The notes beneath the pieces were generated by a model. That model was not told where the DNA came from, did not search any database, and was given only the letters and a program-made list of their open reading frames with translations. From Bombella mellum (GTDB lineage Bacteria > Pseudomonadota > Alphaproteobacteria > Acetobacterales > Acetobacteraceae), in the NCBI RefSeq assembly GCF_014048465.1, contig NZ_PDLY01000005.1, positions 1-64,000 of the forward strand: 64,000 nucleotides of DNA. The letters are read 5' to 3'. Within the stretch, counting starts at the first letter, position 1. Each line of letters opens with the position of its first letter. The position numbers and the translations under genes are program-made. Shown one piece after another: positions 35,305-43,465 of the stretch.

Positions 35305-37622
35305 GCGGGGTCTCCCTGCCGGGAGGAGGCTGGGACGGTTCCCATCAGCAGGAAGCTGAACAGCATGGCGAAGAGTGCTCCGGAGGAAATGGTGAGGCCA
35401 AGTTCCCGCAGGAGGGGAGTCTGGCAGCCTGCCAGAATGGCAAAGGAGAGGATGGTCATGAGGTTGCAGGTCAGCAGCGTGCGCAGCGTTCTGGTGCGTT
35501 CGGCAGCATCAAGCTGGGGACGGCTGAAGAAGAGGGCGTAATCCATGCCGATCCCCAGGACGAAGGCCAGGGCGACGATGTGGATGATGGAGAAGACGGG
35601 ACCATGCAGGCGCAGGACGGCCAGCGTGCCCAGCCCGGTCAGGCACAGCGTGAGGGCGATGCGTCCGGTGCGGGCAGGGTCCTTCTGGCAGATGAGCAGG
35701 ACCAGCAGGGCGAGCGTGATCCCGGCCGCCAGCCAGAAGGCGGCTTTCCGGACATAGGGGTGAAGCAGGTCGCCCACGGCTGTCTTCATGTTGACGAGCA
35801 GGAGGTCCTGCGGCCTTTCCTCATGGAGCCGGGTCAGGGCGGTGGCGGCCTGTGGCGTGCGGGGCAGGATGAGGCCGTACCAGCTGTCACTCCGGGGCAT
35901 GAGCAGGAGGTCGAGACGATGGGCGAGAACCGTACCGGCAATGTCACCCAGCCCGAGGGGCGGAAGATGTTTGGCCTGTTCCACGTCATCAGGCAGTCCG
36001 GCGAAGGCGTCCGGCTGGAAGGGCGATTCCCGCAGGGCGGCCTGGAGGGCGGCTTTCAGGGTCTTGGCCGAGGGGAGGCTGTCCAGCCGCTGCTGCTGGA
36101 GGAGCCTGCTGGGCAGAAGCTGGGCGGCATAGTCCATGTCCCTGCTGTCGGGCAGGGAAGCCAGCAGGGTCTCTTCCCGTTGCAGGACCGTCTGGCTGTC
36201 CGGAGCGTGGATGACGGCCATCAGGCTTGGCTGTGGCGTGCCGAGCTGCTGGTGCAGCTGACGGTCCGTGGCCAGCAGGGCGGTGGGGACGGGATTGAGG
36301 ATTTCACCCTGTCTCTCGATCCGGAAAGGAGACAGGAGCAGAAGGGCCAGGGCGGGTGGCAGGATCAGAAGAGTGCAGACCCGGTAACGGCGGAGGTTCT
36401 CCCACCGCAGCAGGGCGGGGGAAACGCCCTGCTGGTGGGCGGCCAGATCGGCCTGCGTGACCAGACGGGGCAGCAGCCAGAGGGTGATGCACGAGGCGGC
36501 GAGGATGCCGGTGGCGGAGAACAGGCCCAGCTCCATCAGTCCGGGCAGGCCGCAGAAGATCATGCTCAGCAGGCCGACAATGGCCGTGAGGGTGGCCAGC
36601 TTGAGGCTGCTGCCGATGCGGCCCAGCACGACGGGGATCGTTTCTCCCCTGTCCCGGTGCCCCAGCAGAAGGACGGGATAATCCAGCGAGACACCCAGCA
36701 TGGTCATGCCGAACCCGACGGCAATGCCATGCACCCAGCCGAAGCACAGCTGGACCACCAGCATGGAGAGGGAGAGGGAGAACAGGAATGGCACGGCCAT
36801 GACGGCCAGAACCCACAGGGACCGGAACCGCCAGTACAGGATGCCAGTCACGAGGACGAGTGACAGCAGGGCCAGAAGGTCCATGTCGTGGCGGAGGGAC
36901 TGGGCCGCCGAGAAGGAGAAGGCCGGGGAGCCTGTCAGGAGCAGCTGGCAGGTCGTGTCATCATGGGGTCTGCTGCTGTCAAAAGCCTGCTGGATGGCCT
37001 GATGAAGCTGTTTCAGCCGGGCGGGGTCGAGGCTGGGATGCCGGAGCTGAAGCAGCATGAGGGTGGCGTGATGGTCCGCTGTCAGCCAGAGGCCGTCCAG
37101 GCTCGTGGGCGGGCTGCTTCTTTCAAGGCTGGCCAGATAGTCGGCATAGGCCCCGGTCGGGTCTTTCAGCCCGATCTCTTCCACAAGCGGGGCGGCCATG
37201 GACTGGAGAAGATCGTAGAGCCGGTCAGTGTCGGTCTTCAGCGTGGCGGGCGAGAACAGGCGTGTCCGGTCATGGGGTGCCAGCCCGTAACGATGGGCGA
37301 AAAAGACGGGCTGGTCCTTCTGCCATGAGAGGGAGGCCGGGCCATCCAGGATGAGGCTGAACAGGCCTGTGGCGGCCAGGGCCTGATGGAACCTGTGGCC
37401 GGTCTGGACCAGCGTGTCCGTCCTGTCACTCCTGACGGAGGCGATCATGATGGACTGGGTGGCTCCGTGGTTCAGCTCATCCAGCAGGAACCGGGAGGCC
37501 TCGTCATGCGGGCGGGGCAGGAAGGCTTCCATCCCCATGCGGAGGGGAATGGTCGCAAAGGTCCCGGCCGCCGCCATGATGGCGCAGAACAGGGTGAGCA
37601 GGAGGGGGAGGTGGCGTTTCAT
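35301..37622 (-). CDS. MMPL/RND-family transporter
   Basis: 773 residues. The first membrane helix is followed by a large periplasmic domain, then five helices with VQLCFGWVHGIAVGFGMTMLGVSLDYPVLLLGH and, in the second half, IIHIVALAFVLGIGMDYALFFSR, the duplicated MMPL pattern with its GxxxDY motif. In xanthomonadin and aryl polyene clusters this protein is thought to move the product toward the outer membrane. Translationally coupled to its neighbours by 4-bp overlaps. Confidence 0.9.
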   Translation of the reverse strand: MKRHLPLLLTLFCAIMAAAGTFATIPLRMGMEAFLPRPHDEASRFLLDELNHGATQSIMIASVRSDRTDTLVQTGHRFHQALAATGLFSLILDGPASLSWQKDQPVFFAHRYGLAPHDRTRLFSPATLKTDTDRLYDLLQSMAAPLVEEIGLKDPTGAYADYLASLERSSPPTSLDGLWLTADHHATLMLLQLRHPSLDPARLKQLHQAIQQAFDSSRPHDDTTCQLLLTGSPAFSFSAAQSLRHDMDLLALLSLVLVTGILYWRFRSLWVLAVMAVPFLFSLSLSMLVVQLCFGWVHGIAVGFGMTMLGVSLDYPVLLLGHRDRGETIPVVLGRIGSSLKLATLTAIVGLLSMIFCGLPGLMELGLFSATGILAASCITLWLLPRLVTQADLAAHQQGVSPALLRWENLRRYRVCTLLILPPALALLLLSPFRIERQGEILNPVPTALLATDRQLHQQLGTPQPSLMAVIHAPDSQTVLQREETLLASLPDSRDMDYAAQLLPSRLLQQQRLDSLPSAKTLKAALQAALRESPFQPDAFAGLPDDVEQAKHLPPLGLGDIAGTVLAHRLDLLLMPRSDSWYGLILPRTPQAATALTRLHEERPQDLLLVNMKTAVGDLLHPYVRKAAFWLAAGITLALLVLLICQKDPARTGRIALTLCLTGLGTLAVLRLHGPVFSIIHIVALAFVLGIGMDYALFFSRPQLDAAERTRTLRTLLTCNLMTILSFAILAGCQTPLLRELGLTISSGALFAMLFSFLLMGTVPASSRQGDPA

Positions 37623-38233
37623 GGGGACGTGATGAAGGTGTCGGTCACGTCGCCGTTGGCCTGGACGAGATGGGTACTGTCCAGCGTGTTGTTGCGCCCT
37701 TCCAGACGGACCGTCCGGATGATGCGGGCCGTTTCCTGCGTGCGGGGTGTCAGGGTCAGGCTCCAGTGGCCGATGTCCCCTTCGGCGGACAGGCTGTAAT
37801 AATGCTGGAGCAGGGCCACGTCGCCCTGTAGCGGCCCCCTGATCGTGGCCGCCATGATCTGGAGGGCGGGACTGACGTTCAGGGAGATGGTCCGGGCGGC
37901 GTTCTGTCCATGCTGGAGCCGGGCCGTGTCGCCCTGCATGATGAAGCTGTCCCGGACAGGGCTGAGGGTGAGCTTTTCCACATGGTCAGGCGGAATGAAA
38001 CGGAGCTGCCCTTCGCTGTGCAGCGGGGCCTTGAGGGCATGGAGCTGACGTGTCTCCGTGAAATGGTTGTCCCGCCGGGAGACGAGGCCGATGCGGTGGA
38101 GGATGTCCACGGCCAGGCTTTCTCCGTCGGCAGCCGGGGTGACGGTGTTTCCGTCCTGCATGGCGGCAGGAGCGGCCTGCGCCACTGCACAGAGGAGAGG
38201 CAGGGCACAGAGGAACGCAGGCAGGCATTTCAT
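37619..38233 (-). CDS. LolA-like periplasmic carrier protein
   Basis: 204 residues from ATG 38233, with a signal peptide MKCLPAFLCALPLLCAVAQAA. The body resembles the LolA-like proteins of aryl polyene clusters (HFTETRQLHALKAPLHSEGQLRFIPPDHVEKLTLSP and MQGDTARL). It may ferry the lipid-linked pigment between membranes. It overlaps the MMPL gene by 4 bp and starts just after the acyltransferase gene. Confidence 0.8.
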   Translation of the reverse strand: MKCLPAFLCALPLLCAVAQAAPAAMQDGNTVTPAADGESLAVDILHRIGLVSRRDNHFTETRQLHALKAPLHSEGQLRFIPPDHVEKLTLSPVRDSFIMQGDTARLQHGQNAARTISLNVSPALQIMAATIRGPLQGDVALLQHYYSLSAEGDIGHWSLTLTPRTQETARIIRTVRLEGRNNTLDSTHLVQANGDVTDTFITSP

Positions 38234-38237
38234 GATG

Positions 38238-39149
38238 TCAGAGGCCTTCTTCCCAGAAATCGAAGAAATTGAACCAGGCATAAGGGTGGTGCAGGCACAG
38301 CTCCTCCATCCAGCGGACATAGGCCTGCATGTGCGGGAGCAGCTCATTTTCTGATGTGGCTGATCCGGTCTCCGCAGGGAGAGTATCAGTCAGGCGTCTG
38401 CAGGCAATATGGTAGGTACCATTTTTCTGCCGTATGGCCGAGACGAGAATGACCGGAGCCTTCGTCAGCATGGCCAGATGGAACGGGCCTGTCGGGATGG
38501 GGGCGTCCCTGCCCAGAAAGCGGACGGGTATGGAACGGCTGTCATCGTGTGCCCTGTCTGCCAGGATGCCCACGAACTCGCCATTCCGCAGGGCCTTCAG
38601 GGTCGTCAGCATGCTGTGGGGCTGGCCCAGCTCGATGATGTCGGCGTTGAAGTCGGGGGCGAGGGCCTCGATGAAACGGGACGTGGCCCCGACGAAGCGG
38701 CGGTACATCAGCATGCGGAAGCAGGCCGAGGAGTCCAGACCGAACTGGCGCAGGGCGTCGAAGGACCCGATATGGGCACCCATGATGATGCAGCCCGTTC
38801 CCTCCTGCATGGCCTCCAGCAGCACCTCCTGCCCGCTGACCGTGATGTTCCCGTGGGGGAAGCGGCCGCTGAGCAGGTAGATCCTGTCCAGTATGTTGGT
38901 GCTGTAGGCGTGGACATGGGCCAGCACCATGCCCCAGTGGGGGCGGGGCCGTTTTCCCACTTCATGCAGCCGGTGGAGATAGTGCCATGAGGCCCGTCTG
39001 ACGGTGGCATAGACGGCAGCATAATAGAGCGTCACCGGCCAGCGCAGGAGGGAGGTGGCACGATAGCCCAGATGGAGGGCAATCCATATCAGCAGGCGTG
39101 CGGCCAGCGGGTTGCCCTTTTCCGGACGGAGCCACGTGTTGCGCCGCAT
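38238..39149 (-). CDS. LpxL/lysophospholipid-type acyltransferase
   Basis: 303 residues. The HX4D active site is GAHIGSFDALR and the acceptor-binding block is ILADRAHDDSRSIPVRFLGRDAPIPTGPF, as in lauroyl-type acyltransferases. An N-terminal hydrophobic segment should anchor it in the inner membrane. In pigment clusters (XanD, ApeJ type) it is proposed to attach the polyene acyl group to a lipid or glycerol core. Confidence 0.85.
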   Translation of the reverse strand: MRRNTWLRPEKGNPLAARLLIWIALHLGYRATSLLRWPVTLYYAAVYATVRRASWHYLHRLHEVGKRPRPHWGMVLAHVHAYSTNILDRIYLLSGRFPHGNITVSGQEVLLEAMQEGTGCIIMGAHIGSFDALRQFGLDSSACFRMLMYRRFVGATSRFIEALAPDFNADIIELGQPHSMLTTLKALRNGEFVGILADRAHDDSRSIPVRFLGRDAPIPTGPFHLAMLTKAPVILVSAIRQKNGTYHIACRRLTDTLPAETGSATSENELLPHMQAYVRWMEELCLHHPYAWFNFFDFWEEGL

Positions 39150-40786
39150 CAGTGTCGGCTCCTGACATGCCCCCGGAGAATCACCGTTCCTTTCATGGGT
39201 TCGGACAGGTGATGGAGGGTGAAGCGTATCTGCCCATCCCCCAGCGCACTCGAGAAAAGCTGCACGGGTTCATCCGGGCGCACGACGGAAAGGAACTTGA
39301 CGCTGCTGATCGCATGGACCTTCAGGTCCAGCAGGGCGAAAATCTTTTCCAGCAGGATGACACCCGGAACGGTGGGATTCCCGGGGAAATGTCCCGGCAG
39401 GGCGGGATGGGTGGCCGGGACGGAAAAAGGCGGATGGGCGCATTTCTCAGCATGGTCCCGCACGAGTGTCTCCAGGGCCTGCCGTGTCAGCTTGCCGACG
39501 GCATTGCGTGGCAGGCCGGGCAGGCGCACCAGCCGCCGTGGCATGAAGACCGGGTCCACATGCTGGCGGAGGGCCTTCATGATGGCGGCGGTGTCATCAG
39601 ACTGGGTGACGATGAAGGCCTGCATGCGGGTCGGTTCGGTCCGGCCTTCCTCAAGTTCCTGCTCGCTGAAAAGGGGGGCGAAGCAGCCGTCGATGATCCC
39701 GTCCCTCTGGAGCAGGGTCCTGTTGAGGGCACCGTAGGAGGTGCGTTTGCCAGCTATCTTGAGCAGGTCTCCCTTGCGGTCGGCCAGATGGAAGTGGCGG
39801 TCCCCCTGCATCGTGATGACGTCATTCAGGGGATGCGACGTGGCATGAGGAGCCTTGAAGATGTGGGTCTGTTCATCGGCGGGGTCTGCGGTCAGGGTGA
39901 TGCCGTCATAGAGCTGCCACGGCCTGGGGCTGATGGTCCGGCGGCTGGCGATGGACCCGGTTTCGGTCGAGCCATAGATTTCCATGACCGGGGCCTGGAA
40001 CCGGTTTTCAGCCTCCAGGGCAAGGTCCCGTGGCAGGGGGGCGGAAGCCGAGATGATGCGTTCCAGCCCCGGCAGCCGAATGTCGGCCGTCGTGAGAGAC
40101 CGCAGATGAACGGGCGTGGTGATGAGGGTGTGCGGGGCTGGCGTGCTGGCCAGAAGTTTCTCCACGTCGCCCGGAAAGAAACAGGGGCCGCTGGCGGTGG
40201 CTGTCGGGGTGTGCAGGCTCTGCAGGATGAGGGTCTCGAAGCCGTACATGTGATAGGGAGGCACTGTCCCGAGCAGGGTGGTTTCTGCGGGGCGTGAGGG
40301 AGCCAGCAGGGGCAGGGCGGCATGGCTGCGTGCCACGAGTTCGCCCCAGCATTTCCTGTGGACCCTGGCCTGCCCCGTGCTGCCGGAGGTGAAGACATGG
40401 GCCGCCTCATGGTCGGCGGGCAGCTGGATGCTGTCCTGCCGGGTGGATGTCAGCTCGGAGAGCGGAGGCAGGGAAAAGCCGGTGAGGGCTTCCGGCAGGG
40501 ACGGCCCCGTGCAGAGCGCATCATGGTCCTTCTGGAGGGCCAGAAGCTGGGACACGGCATGATTGCTCGAGAGGAGACAGTACTGCCCGTTCAGGAGGGT
40601 GGCCAGAAAGACGAGGGTGAACTGGACCGGGCTGGTATACAGGTTGATGACGGGCCGTGCAGGCAGCCGGTCTGCCAGTGCCCGGGCGTGGGCAAGCAGC
40701 TGCCTGCCGGACAGAGGCCCCGTAGCCGTATGGAAGACGGGACGGTCTGGTGCCGTGATGAGAGACAGGTCAGGCTGGGCGGCCAT
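39149..40786 (-). CDS. Acyl/aryl-AMP ligase fused to a FabZ/ApeI-like dehydratase
   Basis: 545 residues in two parts. Residues 1 to about 440 form an ANL ligase: HVFTSGSTGQARVHRK (phosphate loop), YGSTETGSIASRR, and the catalytic lysine in PRNAVGKLTRQ. The rest is a hot-dog dehydratase with ALPGHFPGNPTVPGVILLEK. In E. coli-type clusters these are separate proteins (ApeH and ApeI); here they are one chain. It should activate the aryl starter and load the ACP next door. It shares one base with the ACP gene. Confidence 0.88.
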   Translation of the reverse strand: MAAQPDLSLITAPDRPVFHTATGPLSGRQLLAHARALADRLPARPVINLYTSPVQFTLVFLATLLNGQYCLLSSNHAVSQLLALQKDHDALCTGPSLPEALTGFSLPPLSELTSTRQDSIQLPADHEAAHVFTSGSTGQARVHRKCWGELVARSHAALPLLAPSRPAETTLLGTVPPYHMYGFETLILQSLHTPTATASGPCFFPGDVEKLLASTPAPHTLITTPVHLRSLTTADIRLPGLERIISASAPLPRDLALEAENRFQAPVMEIYGSTETGSIASRRTISPRPWQLYDGITLTADPADEQTHIFKAPHATSHPLNDVITMQGDRHFHLADRKGDLLKIAGKRTSYGALNRTLLQRDGIIDGCFAPLFSEQELEEGRTEPTRMQAFIVTQSDDTAAIMKALRQHVDPVFMPRRLVRLPGLPRNAVGKLTRQALETLVRDHAEKCAHPPFSVPATHPALPGHFPGNPTVPGVILLEKIFALLDLKVHAISSVKFLSVVRPDEPVQLFSSALGDGQIRFTLHHLSEPMKGTVILRGHVRSRH

Positions 40787-41109
40787 CAGCCAGGACGGTG
40801 TGTGCTGATATGATGTGCAAGCGAGCGGAGGGAGTGGAATATCTCACGGTTGTTGTCATCGTGTGATTCCAGCTTGATCCCGTATTGCGTGTTGACCATC
40901 AGGGCTATTTCCAGCACATCGATGGAATCAAGGCCAAGTCCTTCGCCGAAGAGGGGCATTTCGGGATCAATGTCCAGGGGGTCCATATCCAGCTGGACAG
41001 CCTCTGTTAAATGGGCAGCCAATTCACGTTCCAGAGGTGACTGTTCGTGAGAAGAGGGAACTGTCGTCACTAAGAGGTTAATCCATTGATGATAGGTAAG
41101 GTCTATCAC
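40786..41109 (-). CDS. Acyl carrier protein of the polyene cluster
   Basis: 107 residues as read from 41109. The phosphopantetheine serine is in GEGLGLDSIDVLEIAL, the acidic helix II motif of ACPs. About 20 residues before the carrier core (from SPLERELAAHL) are extra, and the start at 41109 overlaps the divergent gene, so an internal start is possible. First gene of the leftward operon; its single ACP contrasts with the two in E. coli-type clusters. Confidence 0.88.
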   Translation of the reverse strand: MIDLTYHQWINLLVTTVPSSHEQSPLERELAAHLTEAVQLDMDPLDIDPEMPLFGEGLGLDSIDVLEIALMVNTQYGIKLESHDDNNREIFHSLRSLAHHISTHRPG

Positions 41110-41751
41110 AATCTAGCAGCGGGTTCATGCTTCAGCAAGAGGTGGGCAGGCCGGACAGGGCGGTTTCTCCTGCTGGCTGGGGGGCTTGCCGTGGTCAGTC
41201 TGGCCCCTGTCGGATCGGCCTGGTTTGCAGGCTGTGTCAGCTGTGGCCTCATGATGCAGCTGGCCGGTTTTCTCTTCGGGCGGCATCCGGTCTGGTTGGT
41301 GGCGGTGCCCGTCGTGGGGGTGTCGGGCTGGTATGCTCCGGTCCTGCTCCGGCTCTGCGATCAGCTGGCCATATATGAGCTGATGCTGTGGGGAATGCTG
41401 GCCATGTTTGTCCGGTCTCTCCGGAGGGGGCAGGTGCCGCTGGTGACCCGTCTGGCGGAGGCGGTGCATGGCAGTCCCCTGCGGCCGGACGTGCAGAGAT
41501 ACACGGTTGGCCTGACATGGACATGGAGTGTCTTTTTTGTTCTTGCCCTTCTGGCTCCATTCATGGCGTGGCTCCTCGCCCCGCATGAAGACTGGTGGCG
41601 CATTCCGCTCAGGGGAGGGACGGTTCTGGCAGCGGTCGTCTGTTTCATGGTGGAAATGATGGTCCGGCGTCTCGTCATACGGAACTATGCGCATTCCTCC
41701 CTGAAGCAGAATGTCATGGCGGGCCGGTCGGTGTTCATGAGAAAAGATTAA
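41089..41751 (+). CDS. COG4648-like membrane protein of the polyene cluster
   Basis: 220 residues from ATG 41089, with about five membrane helices. The central VTRLAEAVHGSPLRPDVQRYTVGLTWTWSVFF resembles the COG4648 proteins that accompany aryl polyene genes. Its job is unknown; a membrane scaffold or lipid step has been suggested by context. It is divergent from the ACP gene with overlapping 5' ends, so one of the two starts must be further in. Confidence 0.7.
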   Translation: MIGKVYHNLAAGSCFSKRWAGRTGRFLLLAGGLAVVSLAPVGSAWFAGCVSCGLMMQLAGFLFGRHPVWLVAVPVVGVSGWYAPVLLRLCDQLAIYELMLWGMLAMFVRSLRRGQVPLVTRLAEAVHGSPLRPDVQRYTVGLTWTWSVFFVLALLAPFMAWLLAPHEDWWRIPLRGGTVLAAVVCFMVEMMVRRLVIRNYAHSSLKQNVMAGRSVFMRKD

Positions 41752-41848
41752 ATTTCATTTGCTGGCATGGTATCTGGCCATGTCCTGTCTTCCGTCATGT
41801 CCTGCAACATGCCGGAACATTATGAATCTGCATGAGGTGGCCTGAAAC

Positions 41849-42844
41849 ATGATGGTACTGTTGCCCGTCTATCATTCTGGAACCGTTGAAGCCGGGGCAT
41901 CCCCGCTGGCCACCATCCGTTATGGGGGAACGGAAGCCGGGCTGCATGTGGATGATGGCCGTGTCTTCATGACACTGCCGGGGCATCCTCCCGTCCTTCA
42001 TGAAAGCTGGCATCCTGTGTCACTGTCTGGAAAGGGCATGGGAGACGTGTCCACCGGGCAGAGTCTGAGTGGTCTGGAAGATGGCATCGGCTGGAGCTGT
42101 GAAGGCGACCTCTTTTTTGCGGGGTTCTGGGTGCAGGACCAGCCGGAACTGTGTGAGGCCGTCCAGTCCCATTATGAAAGATTGATTGCGCTGGCCCGTG
42201 AGAAGGGCTTTGGTCATGTCTACCGGATGTGGAACTATTTGGGAGCCATCAATCAGGACAATGCCCGGGGGGAGGAACGCTACCGGGATTTCTGCAGTGG
42301 TCGTTCCCAGGCCTTCGAGGTCATGAATGTCAGTCTGGGTGAGCTGCCTGCGGCCACGGGCATTGGTCTGTCTTCCGGTGGCGTGGCCGTCTTCCTGATT
42401 GCCCACCGTCATGTGAGAGGCATCAATCTGGAGAATCCCAGCCAGCTTCCTGCCTATCATTATCCGCCCCGTTACGGGCGTCGTTCGCCGTCCTTTGCCC
42501 GGGCCACCGTCATGGAGGGAGTGGAGAGGACCGTCCTGTATCTTTCCGGCACGGCAAGCATCCGGGGACATGAATCCGTCGGGGAGACGGTGGAGGAGCA
42601 GCTTTCCGTCACGATCGAAACGATCAGGTCACTGCTTGATGCGGCCCGGAAACGTTTTTCCCGTCTCGAGAATGGCCGTTTCGAAAGCATGAAACTCTAT
42701 GTCCGCCATCCTGAAGATGCTGTGGTCGTGAGGGAGGGTATTTCACAGGCTTTCCAGTGCCCGTTGGAACAGTCCCCGCTTTTCATTGCCGACATCTGCC
42801 GGACAGAACTGCTGCTGGAGGTTGAGGGGGTTTTTGTGGGGTGA
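41849..42844 (+). CDS. Chorismatase (XanB2/FkbO/Hyg5 family)
   Basis: 331 residues. Segments such as HVYRMWNYLGAINQDN, GEERYRDFCSGRSQAF and LPAATGIGLSSGGVAVFLIAHR match the chorismatase family (often annotated pteridine-dependent deoxygenase-like). Members split chorismate to pyruvate and 3- or 4-hydroxybenzoate (Hyg5, XanB2) or a dihydrodiol (FkbO). Next to aryl polyene genes, a XanB2-like role supplying the hydroxybenzoate starter is the natural reading. GAGGTGG lies about 11 nt before ATG 41849. It follows the COG4648 gene in the same direction. Confidence 0.88.
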   Translation: MMVLLPVYHSGTVEAGASPLATIRYGGTEAGLHVDDGRVFMTLPGHPPVLHESWHPVSLSGKGMGDVSTGQSLSGLEDGIGWSCEGDLFFAGFWVQDQPELCEAVQSHYERLIALAREKGFGHVYRMWNYLGAINQDNARGEERYRDFCSGRSQAFEVMNVSLGELPAATGIGLSSGGVAVFLIAHRHVRGINLENPSQLPAYHYPPRYGRRSPSFARATVMEGVERTVLYLSGTASIRGHESVGETVEEQLSVTIETIRSLLDAARKRFSRLENGRFESMKLYVRHPEDAVVVREGISQAFQCPLEQSPLFIADICRTELLLEVEGVFVG

Positions 42845-42916
42845 GGTGGCCAGATCTATTTGTGTTGGCTGAATAGTCTGCTCAGCCACGCCTCTAAACT
42901 GGAATGAGATTTTTTC

Positions 42917-43096
42917 CTATTCCCCGCATCTGTCTGACTGGTACCAGAAAAGTGCTCTTTTAGCATCTTGGGACACCCCATCACCATCATGGTACATCGC
43001 ATCAAGGTCGAATTGTGCGGTGGCATCGCCTTTCATGGCATTTTCAATGCATTGGGAAATCAGTTTGTTGATTTTCTGTTCTGAGGATGATGGCAT
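42917..43096 (-). CDS. Short Sel1-repeat protein or remnant
   Basis: A 59-residue frame. Its second half, GDATAQFDLDAMYHDGDGV then QDAKRALFWYQ, reads as one Sel1-like (TPR-type) repeat. Sel1 proteins normally have several repeats, so this is either a very small protein or the remains of a larger gene. GAGAAAGA precedes the ATG weakly. The rest of 42845-43348 holds nothing else I can support; a short hydrophobic frame near 43250-43310 has no start signal. Confidence 0.45.
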   Translation of the reverse strand: MPSSSEQKINKLISQCIENAMKGDATAQFDLDAMYHDGDGVSQDAKRALFWYQSDRCGE

Positions 43097-43348
43097 GATG
43101 GTCTTTCTCAGAATGGCTATGACGTTATCCGGGTAGCATAATTCAGTCTTCAGAGAAGTTTAAAGTAACCTTGTTATGTAAGGCAAATAATGGCCCTTTC
43201 GGGAAAAGGTATTATTGCTCTAATATTTTAGAGAATTATAGCCATTCTGTTTCATGTGGACAGCCAGCAGGAGGGCGACCAGCATATAGGAAACATACCC
43301 ACAGCATGGTACCCTGAGGATGAACTCTCTGAAATATGAAGGAGAAGC

Positions 43349-43424
43349 TGGCGTCCCGTACGGGATTCGAACCCGTGTTGCCGCCGTGAAAGGGCGGTGT
43401 CCTAGGCCTCTAGACGAACGGGAC
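43349..43424 (-). tRNA. tRNA-Glu (TTC)
   Basis: 76-nt cloverleaf read on the minus strand: acceptor GTCCCGT, anticodon loop CCTTTCACG with anticodon TTC, T arm GGGTTCGAATCCC and encoded CCA. It lies between the Sel1-like frame and recJ. Confidence 0.97.
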
Positions 43425-43465
43425 TAAAGGCGTGAGGCGGTTAATAGGCAGGAAAGGGGGTGGCG

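Noticed and set aside
35580-36863. 427-codon frame antisense to the MMPL gene
   Set aside because: GC-rich shadow frame, rich in Gln/Gly/Glu, with no family resemblance.
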